Shown: positions 8,249 to 15,640, counted from the stretch's first letter. The stretch: 17,150 bases of DNA from Aureococcus anophagefferens (GCF_000186865.1 NW_008705600.1:138058-155207); one strand, 5' to 3'. Notes: generated by a model not told the origin, from the letters alone. Translations and numbers: made by a program.

Positions 8249-8661
8249 TTGCCCGCGTTGGCCATGGACAGGTAGCCCGCCTCGCCGTGCTTGATCTTGA
8301 AGTTCTCGTCCTTGAACTTCATGCCGTAGATGGACTCGCCGCCCGTGCCCGTGCCGTGCGTGAAGTCGCCGCCCTGGAGCATGAAGTTGGGGATCACGCG
8401 GTGGAAGATCGAGTTCTTGTAGCAGAGCTCCTTGCCGCTCTTGCCCACGCCCTTCTCGCAGGTCGACAGGGCGCGGAAGTTCTCCACGGTCTTGGGCACG
8501 GTGTCGCCGAAGAGGCCCATGACGATGCGCCCGGCCGAGACGCCGTCGATCTCGACGTCGAAATAGACCTTGTGCGTGATCGCCTCGAGGTCCGCCGTCG
8601 CCGGGGCGAGGAGCGCGAGGCCCGCGACGAGGGCGACGGTGGCGGCGGCGAGCTTGAACAT
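8062..8661 (-). CDS. Cyclophilin-type peptidyl-prolyl isomerase, secretory
   Basis: 199 residues from ATG 8661-8659. The frame is open upstream to 8757, but [20 protein letters not shown] is a clear signal peptide at this start. Cyclophilins interconvert cis and trans prolyl bonds during folding. Seen: [15 protein letters not shown] (86-100) with the catalytic Arg, GSQFFITT (142-149), the cyclosporin-binding Trp in [11 protein letters not shown] (153-163), and the long loop [14 protein letters not shown] seen in divergent-loop/cyclophilin-B types. It ends GEIAV, so there is no KDEL-like retention signal. It probably acts in the ER or secretory system. All key residues are present, so it should be active. 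It diverges from the glycosyltransferase-like gene across 154 bp, and both proteins enter the secretory pathway. Confidence 0.95.
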
Positions 8662-8815
8662 CCTGGCGCGGAGCGGCGTGATCGTGCAAGAGAGCGGGGC
8701 GCGCGGCTTCGACAAGTGGAGCCCGCGATTCGGCGAGGCCGGACTTGCAAAACTCAAGATGCCCTACGAGCTCCGATGTTAACCTCGTGACATCACGGCC
8801 CCTTCTCGAAACGCA
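8662..8815. promoter_or_regulatory. Divergent promoter region (cyclophilin / GT47-like)
   Basis: 154 bp separate the two divergent ATGs. The near-perfect palindrome CGTGACATCACG (8786-8797), resembling a bZIP/CRE-type half-site pair, lies 19 bp upstream of the plus-strand ATG. No TATA box seen. The role is an inference. Confidence 0.4.
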
Positions 8816-10692
8816 ATGGAGGCGCCGTCGGAGGGCAGCCCCCTCCTCGGGGCGGGCGCCCGCCGGCGGCGCGCGCCGGCCGTCGCGTTCGCCTGCGCCG
8901 CCGCCGCGGCCCTCGGCGTCGCCTACACGCACGCGACGCCCGCGCACGCGACCCCGTCCCTGCGCGCGACGACGACGACGGCGCAGTGGACGCCCTTCGA
9001 GAAGCCCTTCGTCGAGACCTGGTCCGCCGGCGACGGGAGCGTCGAAATCGAGGAGCACCTCGTGCCCTACGGCTTCCTGAGCCAGGCGTACGCCTATTGG
9101 CGCTGGGGCCTCAACGGCGCGCTCTCCTCGTCGGCGCGCGGCCCCTCCGCGACGAGCCACTTCTACCCGTCCGCGGCGCACCTCGCCCGCGCCGTCGAGC
9201 GCGGCGCCATCGCGCGGCACGCCGTCGTCTACGTGGACGTGCGCTACGCGGCGCTCGACACGTCCTGGGACGCCAAGCGACTCGCGCGCGACTTTGGGCT
9301 GAAACCCAAGGCGCTCAACGCGCGCGGCGCGCGGTCGCCGGGCCTCGACGAGGTCGCCATGGACCCGACCTGCGTCTACGACCACACGCCGGACCTCGTC
9401 AAGCGGTCGCGGCTCCTGCGGGCGCTGCTGGCGTACGACGAGCCGCTCACGATCGTCGTCGCCGGAGACGTCGCGTGCCGCCTCAAGCTGCCGGCGACGC
9501 ACCACGCCTACGTGCTGAGCGGCGACGCCGGCGCCGCGAGCTGCGCCGCCAACGGCGCCGCGTGGTGCGCCCCCCGCGCGGCACGCGAACCTTCTCGACT
9601 TCGACGGAACCGTCGCGCGCTCCCCCAAAGTACCGAGCTCGCGCGTGTGTGCAAGTTCGGTCGGAACCGTCGCGCGCGTCGCGGAGCGCTCGACGAGCGC
9701 GCTCGATTTTCCCCGAAATGGCCGAGCTCGCGCGTTTTTTGAAAGTTCGGTCGGGAACCCAACGCGCGCGCAGGTTCCCCCAGGGCCTCGAGGGGCTGCC
9801 GAGCTACGGCTTCCGCGGCGGCGGGTCCCCCGAGACCGTCGCCGCCGCGGCGCCGCGGCCCTGGACGCCCCTCGCGGACCGGACCGCGCTCCTCGACGAC
9901 GGCCTCAGCGTGAACCCGCGCAAGCCGAGCCGCGAAAAGCTCGTGAAGGCGCTCCGCGGCGGCCAGGGCGCGGCGCTCGAGGCCCTCGCGGCGCGGGGCG
10001 GCCGGGGGCTGCGATTGGAAACGTCGCTCGCCGACGGCGGCGACGTCGTCTACGGCGATTTAGGCGAGCCCGGCGACCACGACGGCGCCATCGCGCGGTC
10101 CGTCTTCGCGCTCTGCGCCGCCGGCGACGTCTGGAGCAGCGGCCGCGTGCTCGGCGCGCTCCGCGTCGGCGCGATCCCCGTCGTCGACGCGACGTACGCG
10201 ACGGACGGCGGCGAGAGCGCCAAGGGCTGCGACGACCCCGCGCGGTTCTGGCGCGACGGCGGCGGCGGCTTCGACCGCGGCGCGCCCTTCGTCTTCGTCA
10301 AAGACTGGGACAACCTGGCGGAGGCGCTCGAGGGCTTCGGCGCGGCCGACGACGCCGTTTTAGAGACGCGCCTCGCGGACCTCGACGCGTACCGCGCCGC
10401 GCTCGAGGACCACCTCCGGGCCGTGCTGTTGGCGCGGCCGCCGGCGAAGACGCGAACCGCGTGCGCCGCGGCGCCGCTCTCGGCCGCCGACGAGCGCGAC
10501 CAGCTCGCGGCCGTCGCCTCCTACTACGCGCGGGACTGGTACGGCGACCACGCCGACTCGCCCGCCGTGCCGGGCGCGACCTGCGGCACGACCCTGCCCA
10601 CGGAGATGGAGGGCGTCGACCTGGGCATGCTCTGCTTCGACGCGGCCTGCGCGCCGCCCTCCGTCGCGGCCTTCGAGTGCCGGGACGCGTAA
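8816..10692 (+). CDS. Exostosin/GT47-like glycosyltransferase, type II membrane protein (2 exons)
   Basis: Exons 8816-9564 and 9774-10692 give 555 residues. Short cytoplasmic tail (MEAPSEGSPLLGAG then RRRR), one hydrophobic segment at about 21-38 (APAVAFACAAAAALGVAYT), then a large lumenal part: the Golgi type II layout. Residues 359-387 (FALCAAGDVWSSGRVLGALR, then VGAIPVV) match the exostosin-domain pattern FxLCPxGxxxxSxRLxEAxxxGCIPVI, and VFVKDWDNLAEAL (423-435) matches the segment that follows in that family. Cysteines near the C-terminus (CGTT, CFDAAC, FECRDA) suggest disulphides. Exons 1 and 2 are in different frames and join only by removing 9565-9773, giving GAAWFPQGLEG. Sugar donor and acceptor cannot be told. 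The family call rests on one motif region. Confidence 0.75.
9565..9773 (+). other. Intron of the GT47-like gene (209 bp, introner-like)
   Basis: Starts GTGCGC, ends GCGCAG, phase 2. The sequence at the intron start (GTGCGCCC) and at the start of the next exon (GTTCCCCC) agree at 6 of 8 positions, as expected from an old 8-bp target duplication whose left copy became the 5' splice site. The 3' end (CCGAGCTCG... AAAGTTCGGTCGGGA) is shared with the intron at 14995-15194 in another gene. The interior carries two tandem copies of that module. Confidence 0.75.
9633..9768 (+). repeat. Tandem pair of an introner module, about 89 bp period
   Basis: Copy A at about 9633-9676 and copy B at about 9722-9768 both read CCGAGCTCGCGCG, a T-rich spacer, then AAGTTCGGTCGG and an AACC/CGCGCG tail. 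The copies start 89 bp apart, and upstream stretches (GGAACCGTCGCGCGC) also recur. The intron therefore seems to have grown by internal duplication or by two insertions. Confidence 0.75.
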
Positions 10693-10769
10693 GTGCGAAG
10701 GTCGCGGAATGGTTTTGAATCTTCAACTGTCTGTGACATGAGGCCGATATTACGATGGGCATTGAGTTT

Positions 10770-11105
10770 TTAGCCCTCGTCGTCGGCGCTGCCGATCGAG
10801 CTCGAGGAGCCGCGCGTCGGGAAGAGCGCAGTCATGCCCCGCCTGCGCCTCTCGACGGCATCACGAGGCGATGTTTACAGAACCGTGCAGTGAAGTATCC
10901 AAAAAAGATGGACGTGTGAAGCGCGCTCAAGCGGTCCGTCGCTTGGACAATGTGCGCAGTGGCGGCTTCGGGCCGCGGCCCCGCCGCGCCCGCGAGGCGC
11001 CGCGAGGCGGCCCCGCGCTCGCGCCGCCGCCGCCGCCGCCTCCGCCGTCGGCGCCGCCGGCGTTGACGTGCTCCTGCGTGCCCGCGGCGCCGCCGCTGCC
11101 GCCAC
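10770..11105 (-). CDS. Possible 3' end of an unrecognised gene (2 exons, weak)
   Basis: On the minus strand, about 11105-10949 reads as a Gly-rich segment ([20 protein letters not shown], later GPKPPLRTL), and 10842-10770 reads [20 protein letters not shown] followed by DEG and TAA. The second piece resembles a real hydrophilic C-terminus. A GT at 10948-10947 and a CAG at 10845-10843 are phase-compatible (phase 2) and would join them with a 106-bp intron. I recognise no family, and there is no visible start or upstream exon. It could be chance in GC-rich sequence. Confidence 0.22.
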
Positions 11106-11781
11106 CTTTGCGAAAAAAAGCAACTTTATTCAGGTACTACAACTAAAGCGCGTCCAAAAGGCCAGTTCCAGATCTCGAGCTCGAAGCCGGCCTCAGTCCA
11201 CGCCCCTATCCTCTGCGCCCGCCCCCTCGACCTACCTGGTCACTCTTTCGGCGCCCCGCGGCGTCCGGGGCCTCGTGACATCGATGGAGACGAGCCCGAG
11301 CCGCGCTGACGCGCCCCGAAACCGCGCAGGTCCAGCCGACGCTCCCCCCCCAGCTCCGCCCTCTCCACGGCCCCGGGGCAACGCTCGACGCGGGCGCGTT
11401 CCGGCGTCTGCCACACGACGCGACGCGCGCGCACGAGGCGCGCGGCCGGGCTCGCCCGGTCGGTGGTCGCCGCGCGCGCGCCGGCCGCGGGCGCGCCGCC
11501 GGTTTGACTGCCCGCCGCGCTCGCGTCGCGCGCGCGGCCCGGCACGCCGGCCAGGGCGGGCTCCGGCGCCCCGCCGCCGCCTCGCACGGGCGCGGGCGGG
11601 GCGCGGGCGCGCGCGACCCGGGGGCCGGGGCCTGCCCCGGGCGCTCGGAAATGTTCGAGAGTACGAAAGTACACGTCGCCCGCCGGCCGCGCGCCGCGCG
11701 CGGGGCCCGGGGCCCGGGCCCGGGGCCGCGGCGGGCCGCGCCCCCTCCGCCGCCGCCTCGCCCGGGCGCGCGACCGGACCA

Positions 11782-11804
11782 GCGCGCGCGCACGCGCGCG
11801 CGCG
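11782..11804. repeat. Alternating purine-pyrimidine (GC/AC) run
   Basis: 23 bp of strict purine-pyrimidine alternation (GCGCGCGCGCACGCGCGCGCGCG), the type of sequence that can take the Z-DNA form. It lies upstream of the plus-strand DUF285 fragment. A biological role is not shown. Confidence 0.6.
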
Positions 11805-11862
11805 ACCGGGGCCCGGGCCTGCCCGCCCCGGCGGCGCGCGAACCGTCGGCCCCGCGCAGGCC

Positions 11863-12336
11863 ATGGACGACGACCTGCCGCTGGGCCCGCCGCCCGAGCA
11901 GCGGCCGCCGCCCGAGCACGGCACGCTCGCCGCGTTCGCCGCGGCCATGGCCGGCGGCGGCCGGGGCGCAGCTCGACACGGCCGCGGCGTCCAAGGTCCG
12001 CGACGACACGCTGCTGCCGCCGCCGGCGGGCGCCAAGTACTCGCTGGCCGTCGCCCAGTTCAATGGGACACGTCGGCCGTGACGGACATGCTCAGCATGT
12101 TCCACGATGCTGCCGCCTTCAACCAGAACATCGGCGGCTGGAACATATCGAAGGTGACGGACATGCAAGACATGTTCCGCAATTCTGCCTTCGACCAGGA
12201 CATCGGCGCCTGGGACGTGTCGGCCGTGACGAGCATGCTGCGCACGTTTCAAGATGCTCGGGCTTTTAACCAGGACATCGGCGGTTGGGACACGTCGTCG
12301 GTCGGAAAACATGTTCGCCATGTCCGTCACGGCTGA
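11863..12336 (+). pseudogene. DUF285/BspA-type repeat protein, truncated plus-strand fragment
   Basis: ATG 11863 in a good context (gccATGg) opens [20 protein letters not shown]. After an Arg/Ala-rich stretch the frame enters three DUF285 units: [20 protein letters not shown] (12064-12138), [20 protein letters not shown] (12139-12210) and [13 protein letters not shown] (12211-12285), plus the beginning of a fourth (WDTSSV, to 12302). The fourth unit then breaks off and the frame stops at 12334-12336. A 63-bp in-frame segment ending CCCAG before 12060 could be an intron (GT-AG, phase 1). In another frame that segment reads [17 protein letters not shown], so a frameshift is also possible. The family holds tandem roughly 25-residue units found in surface or secreted proteins. 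The abrupt end inside a unit, where the opposite-strand array begins, suggests a broken gene. Confidence 0.6.
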
Positions 12337-12582
12337 CGTGTTCCAGCCGCCGATGTCCTGGTTGAAGCTGGAATCGGAACCATAGTAGTACCACGATTCA
12401 CGGTGGAACATGCTGTTCATGCTCGTCACGGACGACGTGTCCCAGGCGCCGATGTCCTGGTCGAAGGCGAGGGCGTTGTAGAACATGTTGCTCATGTCCG
12501 TCGCGGACGCCGTGTCCCAGGCGCCGATGTCCTGGTCGATGCCAATATATGTTCGAAAAATACACAACAATCCGAGCAACAT
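12307..12582 (-). pseudogene. DUF285/BspA-type repeat array, minus-strand fragment
   Basis: Read from 12582 on the minus strand (ATG 12582-12580), the repeats are [20 protein letters not shown], then [20 protein letters not shown], then MNSMFHRESWYYYGSDSSFN, then [18 protein letters not shown], ending at about 12307. Beyond this the frame merely runs antisense through the plus-strand array. The 5' end looks incomplete: the first unit starts mid-repeat (YIGIDQDIG). A signal-peptide-like segment lies upstream in another frame (start 12659), so the true 5' end may need a splice or has been lost. Same family as the facing plus-strand array, so the two are probably parts of one former gene or two paralogues joined by an inversion. 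Confidence 0.6.
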
Positions 12583-12587
12583 TTTAT

Positions 12588-12659
12588 ATCAAGCGCGCCG
12601 GCGACGAGCGTCGCCAGCAGCGCGGCCCGCAGCAAGCCGCGGCGCTGCCGCCCCCGCAT
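12588..12659 (-). other. Signal-peptide-like open segment upstream of the minus DUF285 array
   Basis: ATG at 12659-12657 (minus) reads MRGRQRRGLLRAALLATLVA then GALD: a basic n-region and a hydrophobic core as in a secretory signal. It is out of frame with the repeats downstream. A 32-bp GT-AG removal would join the frames, but that is shorter than the other introns here. Likely the original leader of the DUF285 protein, now separated by an indel. Confidence 0.35.
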
Positions 12660-13071
12660 GCCCGCGCAGGTGCCCGCCCTCTTGTGGGCGCGTCGAATGC
12701 TCTTGAGGAGGGGGTCACGCGGACGAAGCCCCGGGCAGCCCGCGCGAGAGCGGGAGGACTAACTCGCTGCCCTCCCTGCCATACACCTGCTCGAATTCCC
12801 GACGTCGGGCGGCACGATATATGAACTTCATCGTGAAGTTACGTCAATCATCGAGTTCAACGGGGGCGCCTACCGCGTCGGCGCGCTCAAGGTGCCCGCT
12901 CGAGGCCAGCGCAACATAGCCCACTTAGCATACCCCGTCGTCGCGCGCGGGCGCGGCCACGGCGTCCCGGTCGACCGCGTCGAAGAGGGCGCCGCGGAAC
13001 CCGCCGACCGCGTCGCGGACCGCGCGCCGCGCGACGCCCGGGTCGATTCACATCGCCGCCACCATGCGGTT
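12660..13071. other. Intergenic stretch without a supported gene
   Basis: About 410 bp. Contains the 12-bp palindrome CCCGACGTCGGG (12798-12809) and the small hairpin AACTTCA-TCG-TGAAGTT (12824-12840). A short coding-like piece on the plus strand at about 12850-12890 (IIEFNGGAYRVGALKV) has no visible gene around it. On the minus strand, 13047-12925 continues the frame of the next gene beyond two stop codons. Confidence 0.5.
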
Positions 13072-13914
13072 TTACAACGTCGCGTCCTTCGGCGGCGCCG
13101 CGGGCCGCGCGGCGCCGAGCGTCGTCCCGACGGCGTGGAGCGGGAAGAGCGCGCCCGCGAGGGCGCAGTCGAAGACGGCGCAGGACCGGAGCAGCGCGCC
13201 CTCGCTCCCGAGCGCGTCCCGGACGCGCGCGTCGACGTCGTCGCCGTCGTCGGCCGGCGCGAGCCGATTCTGTAGCGCCACCAAGGCGTCGACGAGGTCC
13301 GGCGTCGCGCGGCCGCCGGCGACGCCCAGGGTCGCGCGGCCGCCGCGCGGGCCCAACAGCTGCGCGAAGTCGCCGTGGAGGTTCAGCGCGTCGCAGGCCG
13401 CGCCCGCGGCCGCAAAGGCCGCCTCCGGGCCCGGCGCGGCGTCGTCGACGACGGTCCCGCCGCTCGCGGCCGCGAAGGAGGCGGCGTCGCCGCGCAGGCA
13501 CACGAAGGGCGCGCCCGTCCCGAGGCTCGCGGCGTGGTCGAGGTAGGCGTCGTCGCCGTCGCCGCCGGGCGCCGCGAGCACGACCGGCCGCGCCGGATCG
13601 AAGAGCGGCTGCTTCGTGAAGACGTAGTCGGCCCACGACGACTGCCTGCGGATGACCTCCGGCCACGCCTCCCAGGCCGCCTCGCGGAGCTCTAGCGGCG
13701 GCGGCGACGAAAAGGTCACGATCGTCGGCGCGACGACCGCGCCGGCGACGGGCGACGCCGCCGGCTCCTCGACGCCGACGATGGGCCCGGCGCCCCCGAG
13801 GAGGGCGCGCACGACCTGCTCGGGCTCGAGGCGCCGGGCCCGCACGCCGCGCAGCCGCCCGGCGGCGGCGATGCACGCCCGCGTGATCGTCGCGTCGCAG
13901 AGCGGCGCGGCCAT
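13072..13914 (-). CDS. Unrecognised 280-residue protein
   Basis: ATG at 13914-13912 gives 280 residues ending in TAA at 13074-13072. I do not recognise the family. The protein is coding-like: varied, with many Asp, Trp and aromatic residues despite the GC content. Segments are an N-terminal Ala/Arg helix region (CDATITRACIAAAGRLRGVR), a possible beta-alpha region (VVAPTIVTFSSPPP), EAWPEVIRRQSSWADYVFTK, a likely beta-strand VVLAAPGGDGDDAYLDHA, and a hydrophobic C-terminal stretch (AVFDCALAGALFPLHAVGTT). There is no clear targeting signal, no metal-binding cluster and no P-loop. Upstream (13915-13975) is an A/T-rich patch with two CTTAGA copies, a plausible promoter. The same frame continues past TAA and TGA for about 40 codons. 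Confidence 0.6.
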   Translation of the reverse strand: MAAPLCDATITRACIAAAGRLRGVRARRLEPEQVVRALLGGAGPIVGVEEPAASPVAGAVVAPTIVTFSSPPPLELREAAWEAWPEVIRRQSSWADYVFTKQPLFDPARPVVLAAPGGDGDDAYLDHAASLGTGAPFVCLRGDAASFAAASGGTVVDDAAPGPEAAFAAAGAACDALNLHGDFAQLLGPRGGRATLGVAGGRATPDLVDALVALQNRLAPADDGDDVDARVRDALGSEGALLRSCAVFDCALAGALFPLHAVGTTLGAARPAAPPKDATL

Positions 13915-14105
13915 CAGCACGAGATCAGACAAGTGGATCAGAGCTTAGAAAATTCTTAGACTTGTTTTGGCAGCACGCAACGCAAAAGCTTGAAGTCTCG
14001 TTGAAGCCGCGCGCCGGCCTCGCCGGACGTCGACCCACCAATCGCGCCGCGATGTCCATCCCCCGGGAGCCGATCTCTAGTTACGGCGGCGGGTGGTTCC
14101 TCTCC

Positions 14106-15640
14106 CTAGACGCCCGGGGGCAGGCCCTCGGCGAGGTCGCGGATCATGTTCTTGTGGTGGCTCTCGAGCGTGCCGCCGCCGATCTCGAGGAGCTTCGCGT
14201 CGCGCCAGAGCTGCTCGACCTGGTACTCCGCGACGTAGCCGTAGCCGCCGTGGACCTGGATCGCGGCGTCGGCGACCTCCTTGGCGACGGTCGTCGCCTA
14301 CGAGACGCGACGTCGTCTTCCCGGCCTCTCGAAACTCGGGACTCCGGCGGTCGCGAAGAGCTTGACGCCGTCCGTGTCGAGGCGGTTGCCCGTGGACGTG
14401 AGGTCGAGGTCGACGGCCGTCGCGTAGAGGTAGGCCCTCGCGGCCATGAGCTTCGCGTAGCCCTCGGCGACGTGGCGCTGCATCTGGCCGAACTCCGCGA
14501 TGGGCCGGCCGAAGGCGACGCGCTCGGCCGCGTACTTGCCCATGCGGTCGACGCAGCGCTTCGCGATGCCGACGGCCATGGCCGCGAGGACGACGCGCTC
14601 GAGCTCGAGGTTGCGCATCATGCAGAGCGCCGCGCCGTTCCACTCGGAGACGAGGTCCTCCTTGGGCACGACGCAGTCCTCGAAGACGAGCTCGGCCGTC
14701 GGCGACGCGCGCATGCCGAGCTTGCCCGTGATGCGCTGGCCGAGGGAGAAGCCCGGGTTCTCCGGGCCCACGTGGAAGAGGCTCACGTCCGCCCTGCCCG
14801 GCCCCGTCCGCGCGTAGACGAGCGCGCCGTCGCCGAGCGTCTCCGAGTCGACGCAGCCGTTCGTGATCCACATCTTGGACCCGTTGAGCACGTAGTGGTC
14901 CCCCGCGTCGACGGCGGCCGTGCGCATGCCCAGCACGTCCGTGCCCGCGCCGGGCTCGGACATGGCCATCGCGCAGACCTTGGACCCGTCGCACCTGCGC
15001 CGAATTCGACCGCCGGTTCGGGGGGTCCCGACCGAACTTTGGAATTCTCGAGCTCGGTCACATCGAAGTCGATTTGGCTGATTTTTGGACGAATCGATGG
15101 CTCTCCCCGAGTTTTCGAAGCGCAGCCGAAGAACTCGCGTCGAAACGGTCGAATGCGCGCGCATTGGCGATTTGATTTCCACACGGCGTCGCGCGCGCCG
15201 GGCAGCCAGCGCCGCTTCTGGTCCTCGGACGCGTTGAGGTTCACGTTGTTCACGTAGAGCATGGAGTGCGCGAGGTAGCTCAGCGCGAAGGCCGGGTCCG
15301 CGGCGGAGAGCTCCTCGTGGACGACGCACGCGGCGACGGCGTCCATGCCGCTCCCGCCGCACGACTCGTCCGCGGTGACGCCGAGGAGGCCCAGCTCGCC
15401 GCAGCGCGCGAAGAGCGCGCGGTTGAACTGTTCTTTTTCGTTGTACTCGGCGCGCTGCGGGTCCACCTCCTGCTCCGCGAAGGAGCGCACCATCTGGCGC
15501 AGGGCCACATGTTCTTCGGTGGGATTGTAGATGGAGAAGCGCTCCGACTCGGCCTCGAGCGCCGACGCCGTGCTCAAATGCGCGACGCGCAGCGACGACG
15601 CGGGCGCCCGCCGGGCGAGGGCGCGCGTGGCGACGAGCAT
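14106..15640 (-). CDS. Isovaleryl-CoA-dehydrogenase-type acyl-CoA dehydrogenase, mitochondrial (3 exons)
   Basis: Exons 15640-15195, 14994-14343 and 14297-14106 give 429 residues, close to the usual IVD precursor length. It would oxidise a short branched acyl-CoA (isovaleryl-CoA in leucine breakdown), passing electrons to ETF. Seen: a mitochondrial-type presequence (MLVATRALARRAPASSLRVA, HLST), MAMSEPGAGTD (FAD/substrate loop, 158-168), WITNG (191-195), GMRASPTAELVFEDC, LELERVVL with Glu 281 at the catalytic position used by IVD, FGRPIAEFGQMQ, and IQVHGGYGY. The C-terminal LLEIGGGTLE has Gly where medium-chain enzymes carry their catalytic Glu, which supports the IVD type. The C-terminus ends LAEGLPPGV, unlike the RAFNxxF-type end of animal IVD. 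The GC donor of intron 1 gives exactly the family spacing between WLP and AMSEP. It is divergent from the cytochrome gene. Confidence 0.9.
14298..14342 (-). other. Intron 2 of the acyl-CoA dehydrogenase gene (45 bp, GT-AG)
   Basis: Starts GTCCCG and ends TCGTAG on the minus strand, phase 0, joining LFATAG to ATTVAKEVADAAIQVHGGYG. Its length is a multiple of three, but the final TAG is an in-frame stop, so retention would truncate the enzyme before its last 63 residues. Confidence 0.8.
14995..15194 (-). other. Intron 1 of the acyl-CoA dehydrogenase gene (200 bp, GC-AG, introner-like)
   Basis: On the minus strand the intron begins GCGCGACG and ends GGCGCAG; exon 2 begins GTGCGACG. These 8-mers differ at one base and fit a target-site duplication in which the left copy acts as the 5' splice site and the inserted element supplies the AG. 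Internal inverted match: ATTCGACCG near the left, CGGTCGAAT near the right. A GT donor at 15182 is possible but adds four residues to a conserved spacing. The 3' portion matches the intron at 9565-9773. Confidence 0.78.

Larger units (their letters stand above)
10693..11862. other. Gene-poor, low-complexity GC-rich region
   Basis: These 1170 bp have no confident gene. Near 10693-10770 and 11100-11170 are A/T-richer patches that look like intergenic or UTR sequence. A possible minus-strand gene end is listed separately (10770-11105). From 11200 to 11860 the DNA is dominated by GC simple sequence: GGGCCC palindrome runs at about 11697-11740 and an alternating purine-pyrimidine run at 11782-11804. 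A small A/T-rich island at about 11648-11675 (around GTACGAAAGTAC) may be a promoter or UTR remnant. Open frames here are composition-driven. Confidence 0.6.

Noticed and set aside
7088..9628. 846-codon minus-strand frame across GTPase, cyclophilin and GT47-like exon 1
   Set aside because: Crosses three well-supported genes in the wrong frame or strand; low-complexity Arg/Gly composition.
8783..11282. 12-mer CCTCGTGACATC repeated at 8783-8794 and 11271-11282
   Set aside because: Composition is common for this genome and the second site has no clear gene context; not separable from chance.
11206..11948. Several overlapping open frames in the GC-simple region
   Set aside because: All are Arg/Ala/Gly/Pro strings expected from GC-only codons; no motif and no agreement between frames.
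12798..12840. Palindrome CCCGACGTCGGG and the nearby AACTTCA/TGAAGTT hairpin
   Set aside because: Short and not adjacent to a clear promoter or gene end; a terminator is not expected in a nuclear genome.
13064..13546. Plus-strand frame starting in a perfect Kozak-like context (gccgccaccATG)
   Set aside because: Its product is Ala/Ser/Pro/Arg-rich shadow sequence, whereas the minus strand encodes a balanced 280-residue protein. The Kozak match is probably chance.
15183..15640. Alternative GT donor at 15182 for dehydrogenase intron 1
   Set aside because: It would add four residues between WLP and AMSEP, where the family keeps a fixed spacing; the GC donor at 15194 fits both spacing and the 8-bp duplication. 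Not excluded without cDNA.
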